64,000 nucleotides of DNA from Arthrobacter sp. MYb227 (GCF_002975435.1 NZ_PCPT01000007.1:1-64000), one strand, 5' to 3'; counted from the stretch's first letter, positions 35,070-44,645 are shown. Notes: generated from the sequence alone by a model not told the origin. Numbers and translations: made by a program.

Positions 35070-37012
35070 GCGAATCACGTCGGGCCCGCCGGGAGGCCGA
35101 GCGCAATGCCAAACGTAGATTCTTCTCACCCGGTGAGCCGGCAGTTGAACCAACGCAGACTTCCGCCCAACCCGCGCAAACGCCTCCGAATGCCGAAGCC
35201 GACGTTGAGCCGTCCAACCACGGCACCAAAGATGCAAATGCCACCGAAATTAATGCTCCCCAAAAATCTGAGAAATCGGAAAATACAACAACAAGCGGGC
35301 CGGAATCTCCAGATGATTCCAGCTCCAAGCCTGCCGAAGTAACCGCTGCCGAAGCACAAGTTTTCGAGGCAGCACCTGAATTCGAAAAAGTTCCAGCGCC
35401 AACGGCCGGACTAGCCACCAAAGTGCCCAAAAATTCTAAGGCCAAAAAAACCCTTGGCTTCATTGGTTCGGTGGCCGTGCTGTGCCTTGGAGCTGCCGCT
35501 GTTGCAGCGGGCACGCTCTTCCCTGCGCAGCTTCCAGCACAAGGGGCAGTCACCGGACTGACTACACTTCCGGCTAGTGACGCCCTAACCACTTGCCCGG
35601 CAGCAGTACGACTCCTGAAGGGCGCAGGAGCAGATGCAGACCCGGAATTTGCGCCAACCTCAAAAGATTCAAAATCGGTGATTCGTGCTGCAGTGCTCTC
35701 CGATAACGTGGGTCGCATCCCGGGCACACAACTACTCAAACTCGATGGCAAGTCCCAGCAAGAGCTTGCCCCCAGACTTGAAGAAGCCGAAGCCGCTAAA
35801 CTTCCCCCAGCGGCCCAAGACGGTTCCTCGCAACGCAAGGGCATTACAGCAAGCGGCATTACGGCCGCCGAACCACTGACCTTGCGCACTCAACCACTTG
35901 GCGGATTACAGTCCTTGAGTGGTGCAGCGCGTTTCTATACCGCAAAAGACGGAGACTTGGCGGGGCTTGCCGCGGCCGGCTGCACCGTTCCCGCTTCCGA
36001 ATCTTGGATTACCGGTGTAACAACCACCGGCGGTACTACCTCTGTGCTTCATCTTGTGAATTCATCGGCTTCTGTCAGTCAGGTCCGTATTGATCTGCGT
36101 GGCTCCGGAGGAGCCATCGAGGCCGCATCCTTGAGCGAAATTGCGATTGCACCGGGTGAAAGCAAATCACTGGTATTGGCTGCGTACGCGCCAAACGAAA
36201 AATCGGTGGCACTGAAAATTTCGGCATCAGGCGGCAAAATCAATGCAACTGTCCAACAAAGTTCCTTGCATGGGCTTACCCCTGGAGGAATTGATTATCT
36301 AGTTCCAGGAACACCAGCGGCTTCCAGCCAGATAATCCCCGGTGTCCTCCTGCAAGATCCACAGCTTGCCGGTGACCTTGCCAAAGGCACCTCAGCAGCG
36401 GATGCAGTGCCAGAACTTCATGTTTCGGCAACCTCAAACGAAGGTGCAACCATCAAGGTTAAGGCCTTGGGCGCAAACGGTGAAGTAGCAATTCCCGGCG
36501 GTGGCGAACTAATCGTTGCCTCGAATGCCACGGCAAGACTTCCCCTCACAGGTCTACCTGCTGGCGTTTATACCTTTGTCCTGGAAGCCGATTCCGCGGT
36601 AACAGCATCGGTGAAAATGGTCCGTGGAACTAAGGCCGATGAACCGATGGATCAGGCCTGGGCCGTTGGAGCTACAAGAATTGGTAGCGAACACCTCTCA
36701 CCGGTTCCCGAAATTGGCAATGCTCGTTTGGTCCTCAACGCACCGGTAGACACCGCAACCATTACACTGCGACCGCTGAATAAGGACGGAAAATTGGGCG
36801 CCGAAAAGAAGATCGAGCTAAGCGACGCCAAGACCATCACCCTCAAGCCAAGCGATCTTGGTAACGACACCGTTGCCGTCATAATTTCAGCAAGTGGAGC
36901 GCCTGCATATGCCGCAATGGTTATCGAAGAAGGCGATACGGGTGTCGCGACCTTGGCATTGAATCCGGCTGCTTCCGGAGTTGAAGGTGTGCAGGTTCAG
37001 CTACGTCACTAA
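35066..37012 (+). CDS. DUF5719 family protein
   Basis: 648 residues. A basic start (SRRARREAERNAKRRF) and ~110 disordered residues rich in Pro/Glu/Ser precede one membrane span (LGFIGSVAVLCLGAAAVAAG, near 130-150); the rest is an extracytoplasmic, beta-rich region with repeated Ser/Gly/Val strands (for example VLHLVNSSASVSQVRIDLRG), typical of DUF5719. Function unknown; invariably beside the GT2 gene in this locus, so it may partner it at the membrane. Its ATG overlaps the GT2 stop (ATGA), implying coupled translation. The 3' end overlaps the convergent zincin-like gene by four bases. Confidence 0.85.
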   Translation: MSESRRARREAERNAKRRFFSPGEPAVEPTQTSAQPAQTPPNAEADVEPSNHGTKDANATEINAPQKSEKSENTTTSGPESPDDSSSKPAEVTAAEAQVFEAAPEFEKVPAPTAGLATKVPKNSKAKKTLGFIGSVAVLCLGAAAVAAGTLFPAQLPAQGAVTGLTTLPASDALTTCPAAVRLLKGAGADADPEFAPTSKDSKSVIRAAVLSDNVGRIPGTQLLKLDGKSQQELAPRLEEAEAAKLPPAAQDGSSQRKGITASGITAAEPLTLRTQPLGGLQSLSGAARFYTAKDGDLAGLAAAGCTVPASESWITGVTTTGGTTSVLHLVNSSASVSQVRIDLRGSGGAIEAASLSEIAIAPGESKSLVLAAYAPNEKSVALKISASGGKINATVQQSSLHGLTPGGIDYLVPGTPAASSQIIPGVLLQDPQLAGDLAKGTSAADAVPELHVSATSNEGATIKVKALGANGEVAIPGGGELIVASNATARLPLTGLPAGVYTFVLEADSAVTASVKMVRGTKADEPMDQAWAVGATRIGSEHLSPVPEIGNARLVLNAPVDTATITLRPLNKDGKLGAEKKIELSDAKTITLKPSDLGNDTVAVIISASGAPAYAAMVIEEGDTGVATLALNPAASGVEGVQVQLRH

Positions 37013-37506
37013 CCCCAAGGATGGTAGCTAGGATCAATGGTTTGTGGGTCCATGGCCCACAAATCGGCAAGTTGCTCAACGATAGCCATATGGACTAATT
37101 CCGGTAATTCCGCAGGGACCTGCGCTGCTTGCTCCAACGGGCGACGATAGACGGTAATTCGTTCGGGGCGCCCCGGACGCCCCGAACGGTTGGTTGCCCA
37201 GGGCACCCTATTCCCCTCGGCCGCTACCCGCGTCAGCACCTTAGTATTGGGAACCAACATCAGGCGAAAGTCGATGGCGGTGACCCGGGAACCCCACCGA
37301 TCGGCGAGCCGTTCGGCAGATTCAATAAGTAAATCCTCGAAAAATTCTTCACGGGTGCGGGCTCCCGGGAGCAACGAATCAAGTATTGGTCCGCGGCGTC
37401 CGCGGCCATGCCGGTTACGTTTTCTTGCCATAAAACCTCTGCCCGTGCCCGGTGCAGGATCGCCTAGGGGCACGGAATCCAGATCTGTCACAAGATTTTC
37501 GGTCAT
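37009..37506 (-). CDS. Zincin-like metallopeptidase family protein, degenerate site
   Basis: 165 residues of the small zincin family PF06262 (Rv3259 position). A basic, Arg/Gly-rich N-terminus of ~40 residues is followed by the fold (TREEFFEDLLIESAERL, then RITVYRRPLEQAA). Where active members have HExxH, this one reads LVHMAIVEQLADLW: neither the paired His nor the Glu of the motif is in register. It is therefore probably not a peptidase; loss of the motif is, as I recall, common in this actinobacterial branch. ATG 37506; an internal ATG 25 codons in (MARKRNRHG) could also be used. Divergent from DUF3499 gene. Confidence 0.8.
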   Translation of the reverse strand: MTENLVTDLDSVPLGDPAPGTGRGFMARKRNRHGRGRRGPILDSLLPGARTREEFFEDLLIESAERLADRWGSRVTAIDFRLMLVPNTKVLTRVAAEGNRVPWATNRSGRPGRPERITVYRRPLEQAAQVPAELPELVHMAIVEQLADLWAMDPQTIDPSYHPWG

Positions 37507-37607
37507 ACTCTAAGACTAGAGCCAGGCGAGCTCCGGAAATACTGATTGCCTGCCACCCGGCGGTGCGAAGGGGTAAACACCAAGAGAACCGGGTAGTCTG
37601 TCTAATC

Positions 37608-38006
37608 GTGGGATCTACAAGACTTTGTTCACGTTCGGCGTGCCGTCAAACGGCAATCGCGACTTTGACGTATGTGTATGCCGATTCAACCGCAGTCTTG
37701 GGCCCCCTGGCCACGTATGCGGAACCTCATTGCTACGATTTATGTGCTCAGCACGCGGCAAGACTTACCGTCCCGCTGGGGTGGGAAGTGCTGCGCTTGG
37801 AGCTTCCCAGCGAAACGCCGCTGAACAAGGATGACCTCTACGCATTGGCAAACGCCGTGCGTGAAAAGGAAGTTCAAGCCCCGGTTGAACCCGCCGTAGA
37901 AATTCCGGCGCCCCGCACCGCACCACCGGCAATTGCACCGGGTAACGGAACCCATCTGACACGTCGACACCTTCGCGTGCTGCGTGAAGGGAACTCTGAG
38001 CTCTAA
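37608..38006 (+). CDS. DUF3499 protein
   Basis: 132 residues. Two Cys pairs at the N-terminus, LCSRSAC and HCYDLCAQH, probably bind zinc; a central ARLTVPLGWEVLRL strand-helix is followed by a Pro/Ala-rich linker and a basic RRHLRVLREG end. This is DUF3499 (Rv3258c position), actinobacterial and of unknown function. GTG 37608 starts directly before the conserved core although the frame is open to 37452. The ribosome binding site is weak (GGGTAG eleven bases upstream); TAGTCT nearby could serve as the -10 of a leaderless transcript. Confidence 0.84.
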   Translation: MGSTRLCSRSACRQTAIATLTYVYADSTAVLGPLATYAEPHCYDLCAQHAARLTVPLGWEVLRLELPSETPLNKDDLYALANAVREKEVQAPVEPAVEIPAPRTAPPAIAPGNGTHLTRRHLRVLREGNSEL

Positions 38007-38016
38007 ACTAGGTAGT

Positions 38017-38202
38017 ATGCCTAGACTTCCAGTTCAGATCGCATCTTTGCTTCGTTGTCCTCTCACCGGTTCGGCGCTTGAACAAATCGGTGACACCCTA
38101 GTTTCTCTTGGCACCGATGAAAAGGGACAACGTCTGAGTTACCCAATCAGTGAGGGCATTCCGATCCTACTGACCCAAGAAGCCCAAAGCGTCCCAAACT
38201 AG
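38017..38202 (+). CDS. Trm112-like small protein
   Basis: 61 residues from ATG 38017 with the Trm112 outline: LLRCPLTGSALEQI at the N-terminus and YPISEGIPILLTQEA at the C-terminus. In classical members four Cys bind zinc; here only the first (RCPLTG) remains, so metal binding is doubtful. Trm112-like proteins are activating partners of methyltransferases. It follows DUF3499 by 10 bases and is likely co-transcribed. In mycobacteria and many relatives phosphomannomutase (manB) lies between these two; it is absent here. Confidence 0.82.
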   Translation: MPRLPVQIASLLRCPLTGSALEQIGDTLVSLGTDEKGQRLSYPISEGIPILLTQEAQSVPN

Positions 38203-38405
38203 GAGTCCTCCTAGCCACTTCAATACGTGAAAGCGTGGAAAAGCGCAGCGTCTCTCCGACACGCTGGAGCGTATTTGGCGTAGTGAGTCATGGGATAGCA
38301 CGTTAGCTCGATAGGCTTGGGGCATGGTGTGTTCCGGGTAATGGCGGGATTGTTGCTGACCCTCGCACCGGTATGACACCAACGTCCGAAGTTGTGAGGG
38401 AAAAG

Positions 38406-40016
38406 ATGGCAGTACAGGATGAACCCCGGGCCGAAACGCCAGACTCCACTCCGCCTGAAAAAACAGGTTTAAACCCGGCCCGTACCCGCGCAGAGGGGCT
38501 ACCGCTGAGCGCTGCTGCCGCTGCTGCTGCCGCAAAGATCGAGGCAACCCTTGCCGCATCACGGTCTGCGGCGCTTAAGGGACAAACCAAGATCCCACCG
38601 GTCATCCCAGCATCGGATTCCCTCTCGGAGCCAGTTGCCGAGCCTGTAGAGCACCAGATACCGCAGAGTACACCGGTTGCACCCAATGCGGCTATCAGCG
38701 CAGCTGCCGCGGCAGCCTCCGCGTTTGCTTCAAGTGCAGCATCACCGGCCTCTTCCGCAAAGACCCCGGCGATGACCGATGCTAAGTCAACTCAGACGCA
38801 AGCCGATAAGAAGCCTGCGGCGCCGGGACAGGCGCCTGATTCCGGCAAACCCGCAGAAGCCAAAAAGGCGTTGCCAGCCGCGGGGAATGACCCGGTACCA
38901 AATGCTCCGGCCAAGCCACAAGCAACCGATGCTTCAAAGCCGGCAGCAAAAACGCCGGCGGAAACAGCACCGAAGACCGTAGCCAAAAACAAAGCACAAG
39001 TGACCCAACCGGTAAACAAACCGGAAGAGATCGAAGACATTATTGCCATGATTCCTGTTGAACCAGAGAAACCAGCAGTAGCCCCTTCCTCGACTGCAAC
39101 GCTACCGGCCGTGGATCAAGCGGCGCTCAAAGCGAATGTTCCTGCCCCCGAAGCAGCAGTTGTTCCACCGCTCAAGGCAAATTCGGAAATGACCGCTGCG
39201 GCAGTTGCCGAAGCCCGAAACCGGGTTTTTGGTGCTTATAGCCCCACTCCGGAACCCTCGCCAGCGGCCCGCGAACGGCGTGCTGCACGAGAAGCTGCCC
39301 TTGGATCTAAACCACCCCTCGCCCGGACCTTACAGGTTATACTTGCCGTAATTTACCCATTTGTGTTGTTGATCGTGGCGATTCGTGCCGTGGCAAGCTC
39401 GGCATTCCTCTGGGCGGCATACCAGCGCCCGGGTTTCCCTGCGGACGGTTTTGGATTCAGCACCGCCGACCGGTTGACCTACGGCTCCTACGGCGTCGAC
39501 TATTTAAACAATGTTGCAGATTCACGGTATCTGGGTGAATTGCGTGATCCATTGGGTAATCCGTTGTTCCTCAACACCGAGGTGCAGCACATGGTTGATG
39601 TGAAAAACGTTATTTCGCTAACCTACGCGTCCGGTGCGATCCTGGCACTGATCATGATTTTTGTGTTGTTCTACCTAGGCAAGAGCTATGCAGGGGGTAT
39701 CCGTCGCGGATTATTTGCTGGTGCAATTTCAACAATTGCCCTCTTTGGGGGTCTAACCGCACTTGCAATACTTGGGTGGGACGCCTTCTTTACTGGTTTC
39801 CACAATATTTTCTTCGCCAATGGGACCTGGACCTTCAACTATTCGGACACCTTGATTAGGCTCTATCCGCCGCAGTTCTGGGTAGATGCAGCAATCACCA
39901 TTGGTGGCCTCGTCATGCTGGTTTCCGTGATCACCCTGATCTTCACATGGCCTTCGGCCAAGCGTCGAGAAAAGTCTAGGCTGCGCCAGGAAGCTCGCGT
40001 CTTTGGGTTGAAGTAG
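38406..40016 (+). CDS. DUF1461/TIGR01906 membrane protein with long disordered N-terminus
   Basis: 536 residues. The first ~300 are Ala/Pro/Lys-rich and low in complexity (runs such as AAAAAAAKIEATLAASR), with no hydrophobic segment. From about 305 it is an integral membrane protein of TIGR01906/DUF1461: a first span, an extracytoplasmic part with DRLTYGSYGVDYLNN, two central spans, then the conserved FHNIFFANGTWTFNYSDTL and a last span. The membrane part alone is the usual length of the family (~220), so the N-terminal half is an addition. Function unknown. ATG 38406 has GAGGG with a short spacer; the frame extends 11 codons upstream. Confidence 0.82.
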   Translation: MAVQDEPRAETPDSTPPEKTGLNPARTRAEGLPLSAAAAAAAAKIEATLAASRSAALKGQTKIPPVIPASDSLSEPVAEPVEHQIPQSTPVAPNAAISAAAAAASAFASSAASPASSAKTPAMTDAKSTQTQADKKPAAPGQAPDSGKPAEAKKALPAAGNDPVPNAPAKPQATDASKPAAKTPAETAPKTVAKNKAQVTQPVNKPEEIEDIIAMIPVEPEKPAVAPSSTATLPAVDQAALKANVPAPEAAVVPPLKANSEMTAAAVAEARNRVFGAYSPTPEPSPAARERRAAREAALGSKPPLARTLQVILAVIYPFVLLIVAIRAVASSAFLWAAYQRPGFPADGFGFSTADRLTYGSYGVDYLNNVADSRYLGELRDPLGNPLFLNTEVQHMVDVKNVISLTYASGAILALIMIFVLFYLGKSYAGGIRRGLFAGAISTIALFGGLTALAILGWDAFFTGFHNIFFANGTWTFNYSDTLIRLYPPQFWVDAAITIGGLVMLVSVITLIFTWPSAKRREKSRLRQEARVFGLK

Positions 40017-40026
40017 AACATTGAAC

Positions 40027-40076
40027 AAAAGGTTGAAGGGGGTGAGGAAAAATTCACTTACCCCCTTCAACCTTTT
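40027..40076. terminator. Bidirectional terminator
   Basis: AAAAGGTTGAAGGGGGT (40027-40043) pairs perfectly with 40060-40076. It stands between the convergent DUF1461 and acyl-CoA ligase genes, with A and T runs at the ends. Confidence 0.88.
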
Positions 40077-40104
40077 ATTCGGCATTCAGCCCGTTACGAG
40101 CTGG

Positions 40105-41967
40105 CTATAAGCGTTGCACCGGAAGATAAATTGCATCGATCTGTGCGGCGTATGCGTCGATGACGCTATTGCGCTTGAGTTTCATGGAGGGGGTCATATG
40201 TCCTGATTCCTCGGTGAAATCCTCTTCGAGGATTAGGAACTTACGAATATTCTCAGCCTGGGACACAGTGGTATTTGCCGCATCGATAGCCCGTTGCACG
40301 GTATCGCGCACCAACGGATGCGCTGCCGCCTGCTTCAGACTCATGGCAGGTAAGCCATTGGCTCGGCACCACGACGTAAGCTCATCGGCGTCGAGAGTGA
40401 TCAGTGCACCAACAAATGGGCGGTTTTCGCCAACGACTACCACCTGAGAGATCAACCGTGAGGCACGGACATATTCTTCCAACGGTCCGGGGGCGACGTT
40501 TTTTCCGCCGGCAGTAACCAAAATATCTTTCTTGCGTCCGGTGATGCTTAGGAATCCTGCCTCATCGAGAGAACCCGTGTCACCTGTCTTGAAGAAACCC
40601 TCGGCATCAAAGGCGCCCGCGGAGGCTTCGGGATTGTTGTGATAACCGGCAAAGACGCCGATGCCCCTGACTAACACTTCGCCGTCGGGTGCAATTCTAA
40701 TGGTGGTACCAGGAATCGGGATTCCCACGGTTCCTACCCGTACGTCATCGGCCAGATTAACTGTGGCTGGGGCCGTTGTTTCGGTAAGCCCGTAGCCTTC
40801 GAGCAAGCCCAGCCCCGCACCACGGAAGAAATGCGCAAGGTCTGGGTTTAATGCGCTGGCTCCGGAAATTGTGTACCGGGCGTTGCCACCGAGCACGGCA
40901 CGCAACTTGGGGTACAAGACCTTATTGAACAGTGCATGCTTGGCCAACAATAGTGGCGAACGCCGGCTCTTGAAACCTCGACCGCGGGCATCGGCTGCCT
41001 TGGAATATTCGATGGCAACGGCCTCTGCCTGAGCAAAGAGGCCCCCCTTACCGGCCGATTCGGCGGTGGCAGAGGCCGTGGCACGGATCTTTTCAAAAAT
41101 GCGTGGAACCGCCAGAAGAAAGCCGGGTTTGACGGCCTTCATATCTTCAACCAGCGTTGCAGCCGAGGGCGTATGCGCAATCGTCGACCCGGCGTGCAAA
41201 CATACTTGTTGGACGGCCCGGGCAAATACGTGGGCCAAGGGCAGGAACATCAAGGTACGTTCCCCATCCCCGAGTACCTTTGCCATATGCGGTGCAAGAT
41301 TCACCGCGACTTCCGAAAAGTTTGCGTGAGTCATCATGCAGCCCTTGGGCCGACCGGTGGTTCCCGAGGTATAGACAAGGGTCGCCGTATCACCGAGCCG
41401 AGTACCACTGCGAGCGTGCTCAACATCGGCCTCGGTGATTGCCGATGAAGCACCTTGCATGAGTAGTTTCTGTAGACCGCTTGCCGGGATACTATCGAGC
41501 GAGTTTTGCGTGCCAGCGGATTCAAAGGGCCAAATTGTCACTTCTTCACCCAACGAGGCAAGAGCGGCACGAACCACCGCGGCATGCTGGGGTTCTTCGG
41601 TGAATACATGACGGGCACCGGAATCGCGTAAAATCCATTCGACCTGGAATGGTGAGCTTGTCTCGTAGATCGGCACAGAGATGGCCCCGGCAAACCAGAT
41701 GGCTTGCTCCACCAGGGCCCACTCGTACCGGGTGCGCGACATGATCGCCACCCGATCCCCAGGCTTAACATTTTCTTCGATTAAAGTTTTGGTCAGCAGG
41801 CGAACGTCTGCAACAAAGTCAGCAGTTGAAACATCTACCCAGCTCGCTCCGCGCTTGACACTAAAGAGTGGTGTTTCATTGCCTGAGGCAAGCCTGTCCA
41901 ACAGTAAATTTGTGGTGTTGAAATGTGGGGAAAGTTCAATAAGTTTTTTGGTACTTACTTCACGCAT
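40105..41967 (-). CDS. Long-chain fatty-acid-CoA ligase (FadD15-like)
   Basis: 620 residues; AMP-forming acyl-CoA synthetase. Motifs in order: ATP P-loop LVYTSGTTGRPKG near residue 195, EGYGLTETTAPATVN (A5 motif) near 390, FKTGDTGSLDEAGFLSITGRKKDI (A7-A8) near 460-485, and a lysine-containing end (MTPSMKLKRN, A10) near 600. Adenylates a fatty acid and transfers it to CoA. It resembles the FadD15 long-chain group rather than acid-specific ligases, but chain length is inferred. AGGAA lies six bases before ATG 41967. It is downstream of pmt on the same strand, behind a terminator-like hairpin. Confidence 0.9.
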   Translation of the reverse strand: MREVSTKKLIELSPHFNTTNLLLDRLASGNETPLFSVKRGASWVDVSTADFVADVRLLTKTLIEENVKPGDRVAIMSRTRYEWALVEQAIWFAGAISVPIYETSSPFQVEWILRDSGARHVFTEEPQHAAVVRAALASLGEEVTIWPFESAGTQNSLDSIPASGLQKLLMQGASSAITEADVEHARSGTRLGDTATLVYTSGTTGRPKGCMMTHANFSEVAVNLAPHMAKVLGDGERTLMFLPLAHVFARAVQQVCLHAGSTIAHTPSAATLVEDMKAVKPGFLLAVPRIFEKIRATASATAESAGKGGLFAQAEAVAIEYSKAADARGRGFKSRRSPLLLAKHALFNKVLYPKLRAVLGGNARYTISGASALNPDLAHFFRGAGLGLLEGYGLTETTAPATVNLADDVRVGTVGIPIPGTTIRIAPDGEVLVRGIGVFAGYHNNPEASAGAFDAEGFFKTGDTGSLDEAGFLSITGRKKDILVTAGGKNVAPGPLEEYVRASRLISQVVVVGENRPFVGALITLDADELTSWCRANGLPAMSLKQAAAHPLVRDTVQRAIDAANTTVSQAENIRKFLILEEDFTEESGHMTPSMKLKRNSVIDAYAAQIDAIYLPVQRL

Positions 41968-42001
41968 GAGTATTCCTGCTGGTTGATGAACTGAAAATAT
42001 T

Positions 42002-42018
42002 GCCCAGCGTCGCTGGGG
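42002..42018 (-). terminator. Hairpin between pmt and acyl-CoA ligase gene
   Basis: CCCAGC (42003-42008) and GCTGGG (42012-42017) form a short GC-rich hairpin; on the minus strand it is followed by AATATTTTC. It probably ends the pmt transcript. Confidence 0.5.
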
Positions 42019-42039
42019 CTCGACATTTATGGTTGGGGA

Positions 42040-43656
42040 CTAGGACCAACTTGGCATCCAGATATGGAGGCGCCAAAATTCGTAACTGACCATTTGTCCG
42101 GTCCAGATTGGCAGGTAGAACGCAGAAACCAGTAACACGAGCGCTAAGAACAATCCGGTCAATAATAATGCTCTGCTGCTACGCCACGCATCTACACTCC
42201 CTTCGGGGATAAACCTGCCCAAAACATAAACCAAGGAAAGGATCATGAACGGTGCAAAGGGAAGAGTGTAGAAGAAGAACATTGTGCGTTCTGGATACAT
42301 AAACCACGGGAGGAACCCGGCACCAATAGCTCCCAAAATGGCACCTGCGCGCCAATCGCGTGCCCCGATGCAATAGAACAAGAGCAGGAGCAGGCTCAGC
42401 GTTGCTGCCCACCACATGATGGGGTTGGGCAAATCGGTGATTCCCTGAACACAATTGGTATCCATACAACCGTATTGCCCGGTGGTGCGAGACTCGTAGA
42501 AAAAGAGCACCGGGCGCCCGGCAAAAAGCCAGCTCCAGGGGGAAGACTCCCACCCATGCGGAGCACCAAGTCCTTCATGGAAGGTATAGGCAGCGCGGTG
42601 ATATTCGATCAGGGAGCGCACCGAGTAGGGAACCCAGCTCCAGGCTTCCGAAGGATTTTCTACCGCCCATTGTCGATAACGGCCACCGGAGGTCATAAAC
42701 CAACCGGTCCAGGTGAGTAGATAGACGCCAACCACGGTGGGGATAATTGTGAAAAAGGCTGGAATGCCTTCGCGTAGAATTCCGCCGACGAACCAATGCC
42801 GAATACCGGCGCGGCGACGGGCACTGAGATCCCACAGCACAGTCAGCAAACCAAAGACTGCGATAAAGGATAATGCCGACCATTTTACGCCCGCGGCACA
42901 CCCTAGCATGACACCGGCTACAAGGCGCCAGGGACGCCACAAGAGCCATGGTCCGTATGCGAGTAGACGTGGATCCGGTAATTTCCCATCGAGGGTTGCC
43001 AGTGCGCGGGCCAACCTTTCACGCCCGTAATAACGGTCATTCAGCAGTGCCCAGAAACCGGCAACGATGAAAAACATCAAGAAAATATCGAGCAATCCGG
43101 TGCGCGACATGACAATTTGATGCCCATCAATTGCCGCGAGCCCCCCGGCAACTCCACCCAAGATCACGGAGGAAAACATACGTTGGGCGATCAAGGCAAT
43201 CAGTAGGACCGCGAGAGTTCCAAAAAGTGCTGTGGAGAACCGCCAACCCAAACCATTATCTGTACCAAAGATCCACATACCCGCGGCAATTAACCATTTG
43301 CCTAAGGGCGGGTGGACAACAAAAGAGGCACTATCCTTGGGTTCGGGGTGACCACTGATGAACGCATCATTTGGCGTCTCTGCCCATTCCAGCTCGTAGC
43401 CCGCTTGCATCATGGTGTAGGCATCCTTGACGTAATACGTTTCATCAAAGATCAACAGATGCGGGTGTGCCAGATTTGTAAACCGCAGTACACCGGCAAG
43501 CACCGTCATGGCGAGGGGAACAATCCAACCCCACAGACCAGGTACGAAAACGTGGCCGATGAGTCGATCACGCAACGCTTGGATGCTAAAGGCCCGCTCG
43601 GGGGCCATCATCCAGCGGCGGATCGTTGGCGGTGTTGCTGTGTTCACCAGCCCCAC
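42040..43656 (-). CDS. pmt: Protein O-mannosyltransferase (PMT family)
   Basis: 538 residues, GT39-type membrane enzyme transferring mannose from polyprenyl-phosphate mannose to Ser/Thr of secreted proteins during Sec export. About ten to eleven spans. The catalytic Asp-Glu is in IFDETYYVKDAY near residue 72 in the first extracytoplasmic loop; HPPLGKWLIA near 115 is the second conserved loop motif. Divergent from rsmI with only 58 bases between starts, the same pairing as Rv1002c-Rv1003. The start is GTG at 43656 or 43647. Secreted proteins in the window such as Rpf are possible targets; that is inference. Confidence 0.92.
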   Translation of the reverse strand: MGLVNTATPPTIRRWMMAPERAFSIQALRDRLIGHVFVPGLWGWIVPLAMTVLAGVLRFTNLAHPHLLIFDETYYVKDAYTMMQAGYELEWAETPNDAFISGHPEPKDSASFVVHPPLGKWLIAAGMWIFGTDNGLGWRFSTALFGTLAVLLIALIAQRMFSSVILGGVAGGLAAIDGHQIVMSRTGLLDIFLMFFIVAGFWALLNDRYYGRERLARALATLDGKLPDPRLLAYGPWLLWRPWRLVAGVMLGCAAGVKWSALSFIAVFGLLTVLWDLSARRRAGIRHWFVGGILREGIPAFFTIIPTVVGVYLLTWTGWFMTSGGRYRQWAVENPSEAWSWVPYSVRSLIEYHRAAYTFHEGLGAPHGWESSPWSWLFAGRPVLFFYESRTTGQYGCMDTNCVQGITDLPNPIMWWAATLSLLLLLFYCIGARDWRAGAILGAIGAGFLPWFMYPERTMFFFYTLPFAPFMILSLVYVLGRFIPEGSVDAWRSSRALLLTGLFLALVLLVSAFYLPIWTGQMVSYEFWRLHIWMPSWS

Positions 43657-43714
43657 TCTACTAGCCGGGGTGCTTGGTACACCGGGAAGGCACCACTGGC
43701 AGTAGGCTTGGCGT

Positions 43715-44563
43715 GTGGAAACTCAAGAAAATTCGGGCCAGATCGTCCTAGCCGCAACACCTATTGGAAACCTCTCCGATGCTTCACCACGCTTGGTGGA
43801 GCTCATGAAGAGCGCCGATGTTGTTGCCGCCGAAGATACCCGCCGATTCGTACACCTAGCCCAGGGTCTGGGGGTCCGTGTTCCGGGACGCATAATTAGC
43901 TACCACGAACACAACGAAACCCACCGACTGACCGAACTACTCGAGCTAGTGGCCGGCGGTGCAACTATTCTTGTGGTTTCCGACGCCGGCATGCCAGCAG
44001 TTTCCGATCCCGGTTTTAAACTCGTCGAGGCAGCAGTTGCAGCGGGTGTCACCGTGACGGCAGTTCCCGGCCCCTCGGCGGTACTTACGGCCCTTGCCCT
44101 GTCAGGGTTGCCCACCGACCGTTTCACCTTTGAAGGTTTTTTGCCACGCAAGGCGGGGGAACGCGCTAAACGCCTCGAAGACCTTGCCACCGAACAACGC
44201 ACCATGGTGTTCTTTGAAGCACCGCACCGCTTGGATGCAATGATTCGTGCGCTACGTGATGCCTTCGGCGGCGAACGACCCGGTGCGATTGCCCGCGAAC
44301 TAACCAAAATGTATGAAGAGGTCATCCGCGGACCACTTGATGAACTATTGGTCTGGGCCGAGGGAGAGGTGCGTGGCGAGATTGCAGTTGTTATTGGTGG
44401 TGCACCGGCAGGAGAACCAGCACGTGCAGTTGATCATGTTGCCCAGGTGCAACAGTTGGTTTCCGAAGGACTACGTCTAAAAGAAGCAGTTGCGGCTGTC
44501 GCCGAGAAAGAACGTGTCTCAAAGCGCGAGCTATACACCGCGGTGCTTGAAGCTCGCGCCTAG
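43715..44563 (+). CDS. rsmI: 16S rRNA (cytidine1402-2'-O)-methyltransferase
   Basis: 282 residues; tetrapyrrole-methylase fold enzyme that 2'-O-methylates C1402 in the decoding centre of 16S rRNA. Signatures: AATPIGNLSDAS at the N-terminus, AAEDTRRF, VSDAGMPAVSDPGF near residue 90 and GPSAVLTALALSGLP near 118. The C-terminal ~45 residues (VAAVAEKERVSKRELYTAVLEA) are the usual helical tail. Starts with GTG 43715, divergent from pmt. Confidence 0.95.
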   Translation: METQENSGQIVLAATPIGNLSDASPRLVELMKSADVVAAEDTRRFVHLAQGLGVRVPGRIISYHEHNETHRLTELLELVAGGATILVVSDAGMPAVSDPGFKLVEAAVAAGVTVTAVPGPSAVLTALALSGLPTDRFTFEGFLPRKAGERAKRLEDLATEQRTMVFFEAPHRLDAMIRALRDAFGGERPGAIARELTKMYEEVIRGPLDELLVWAEGEVRGEIAVVIGGAPAGEPARAVDHVAQVQQLVSEGLRLKEAVAAVAEKERVSKRELYTAVLEARA

Positions 44564-44645
44564 CCAGCACGGGAATTAATTTTCTGACGGGGGCTCTTTG
44601 GGATACCTGCACAACACATGGGGTGCGTCATAGTGCAGATAGAAA

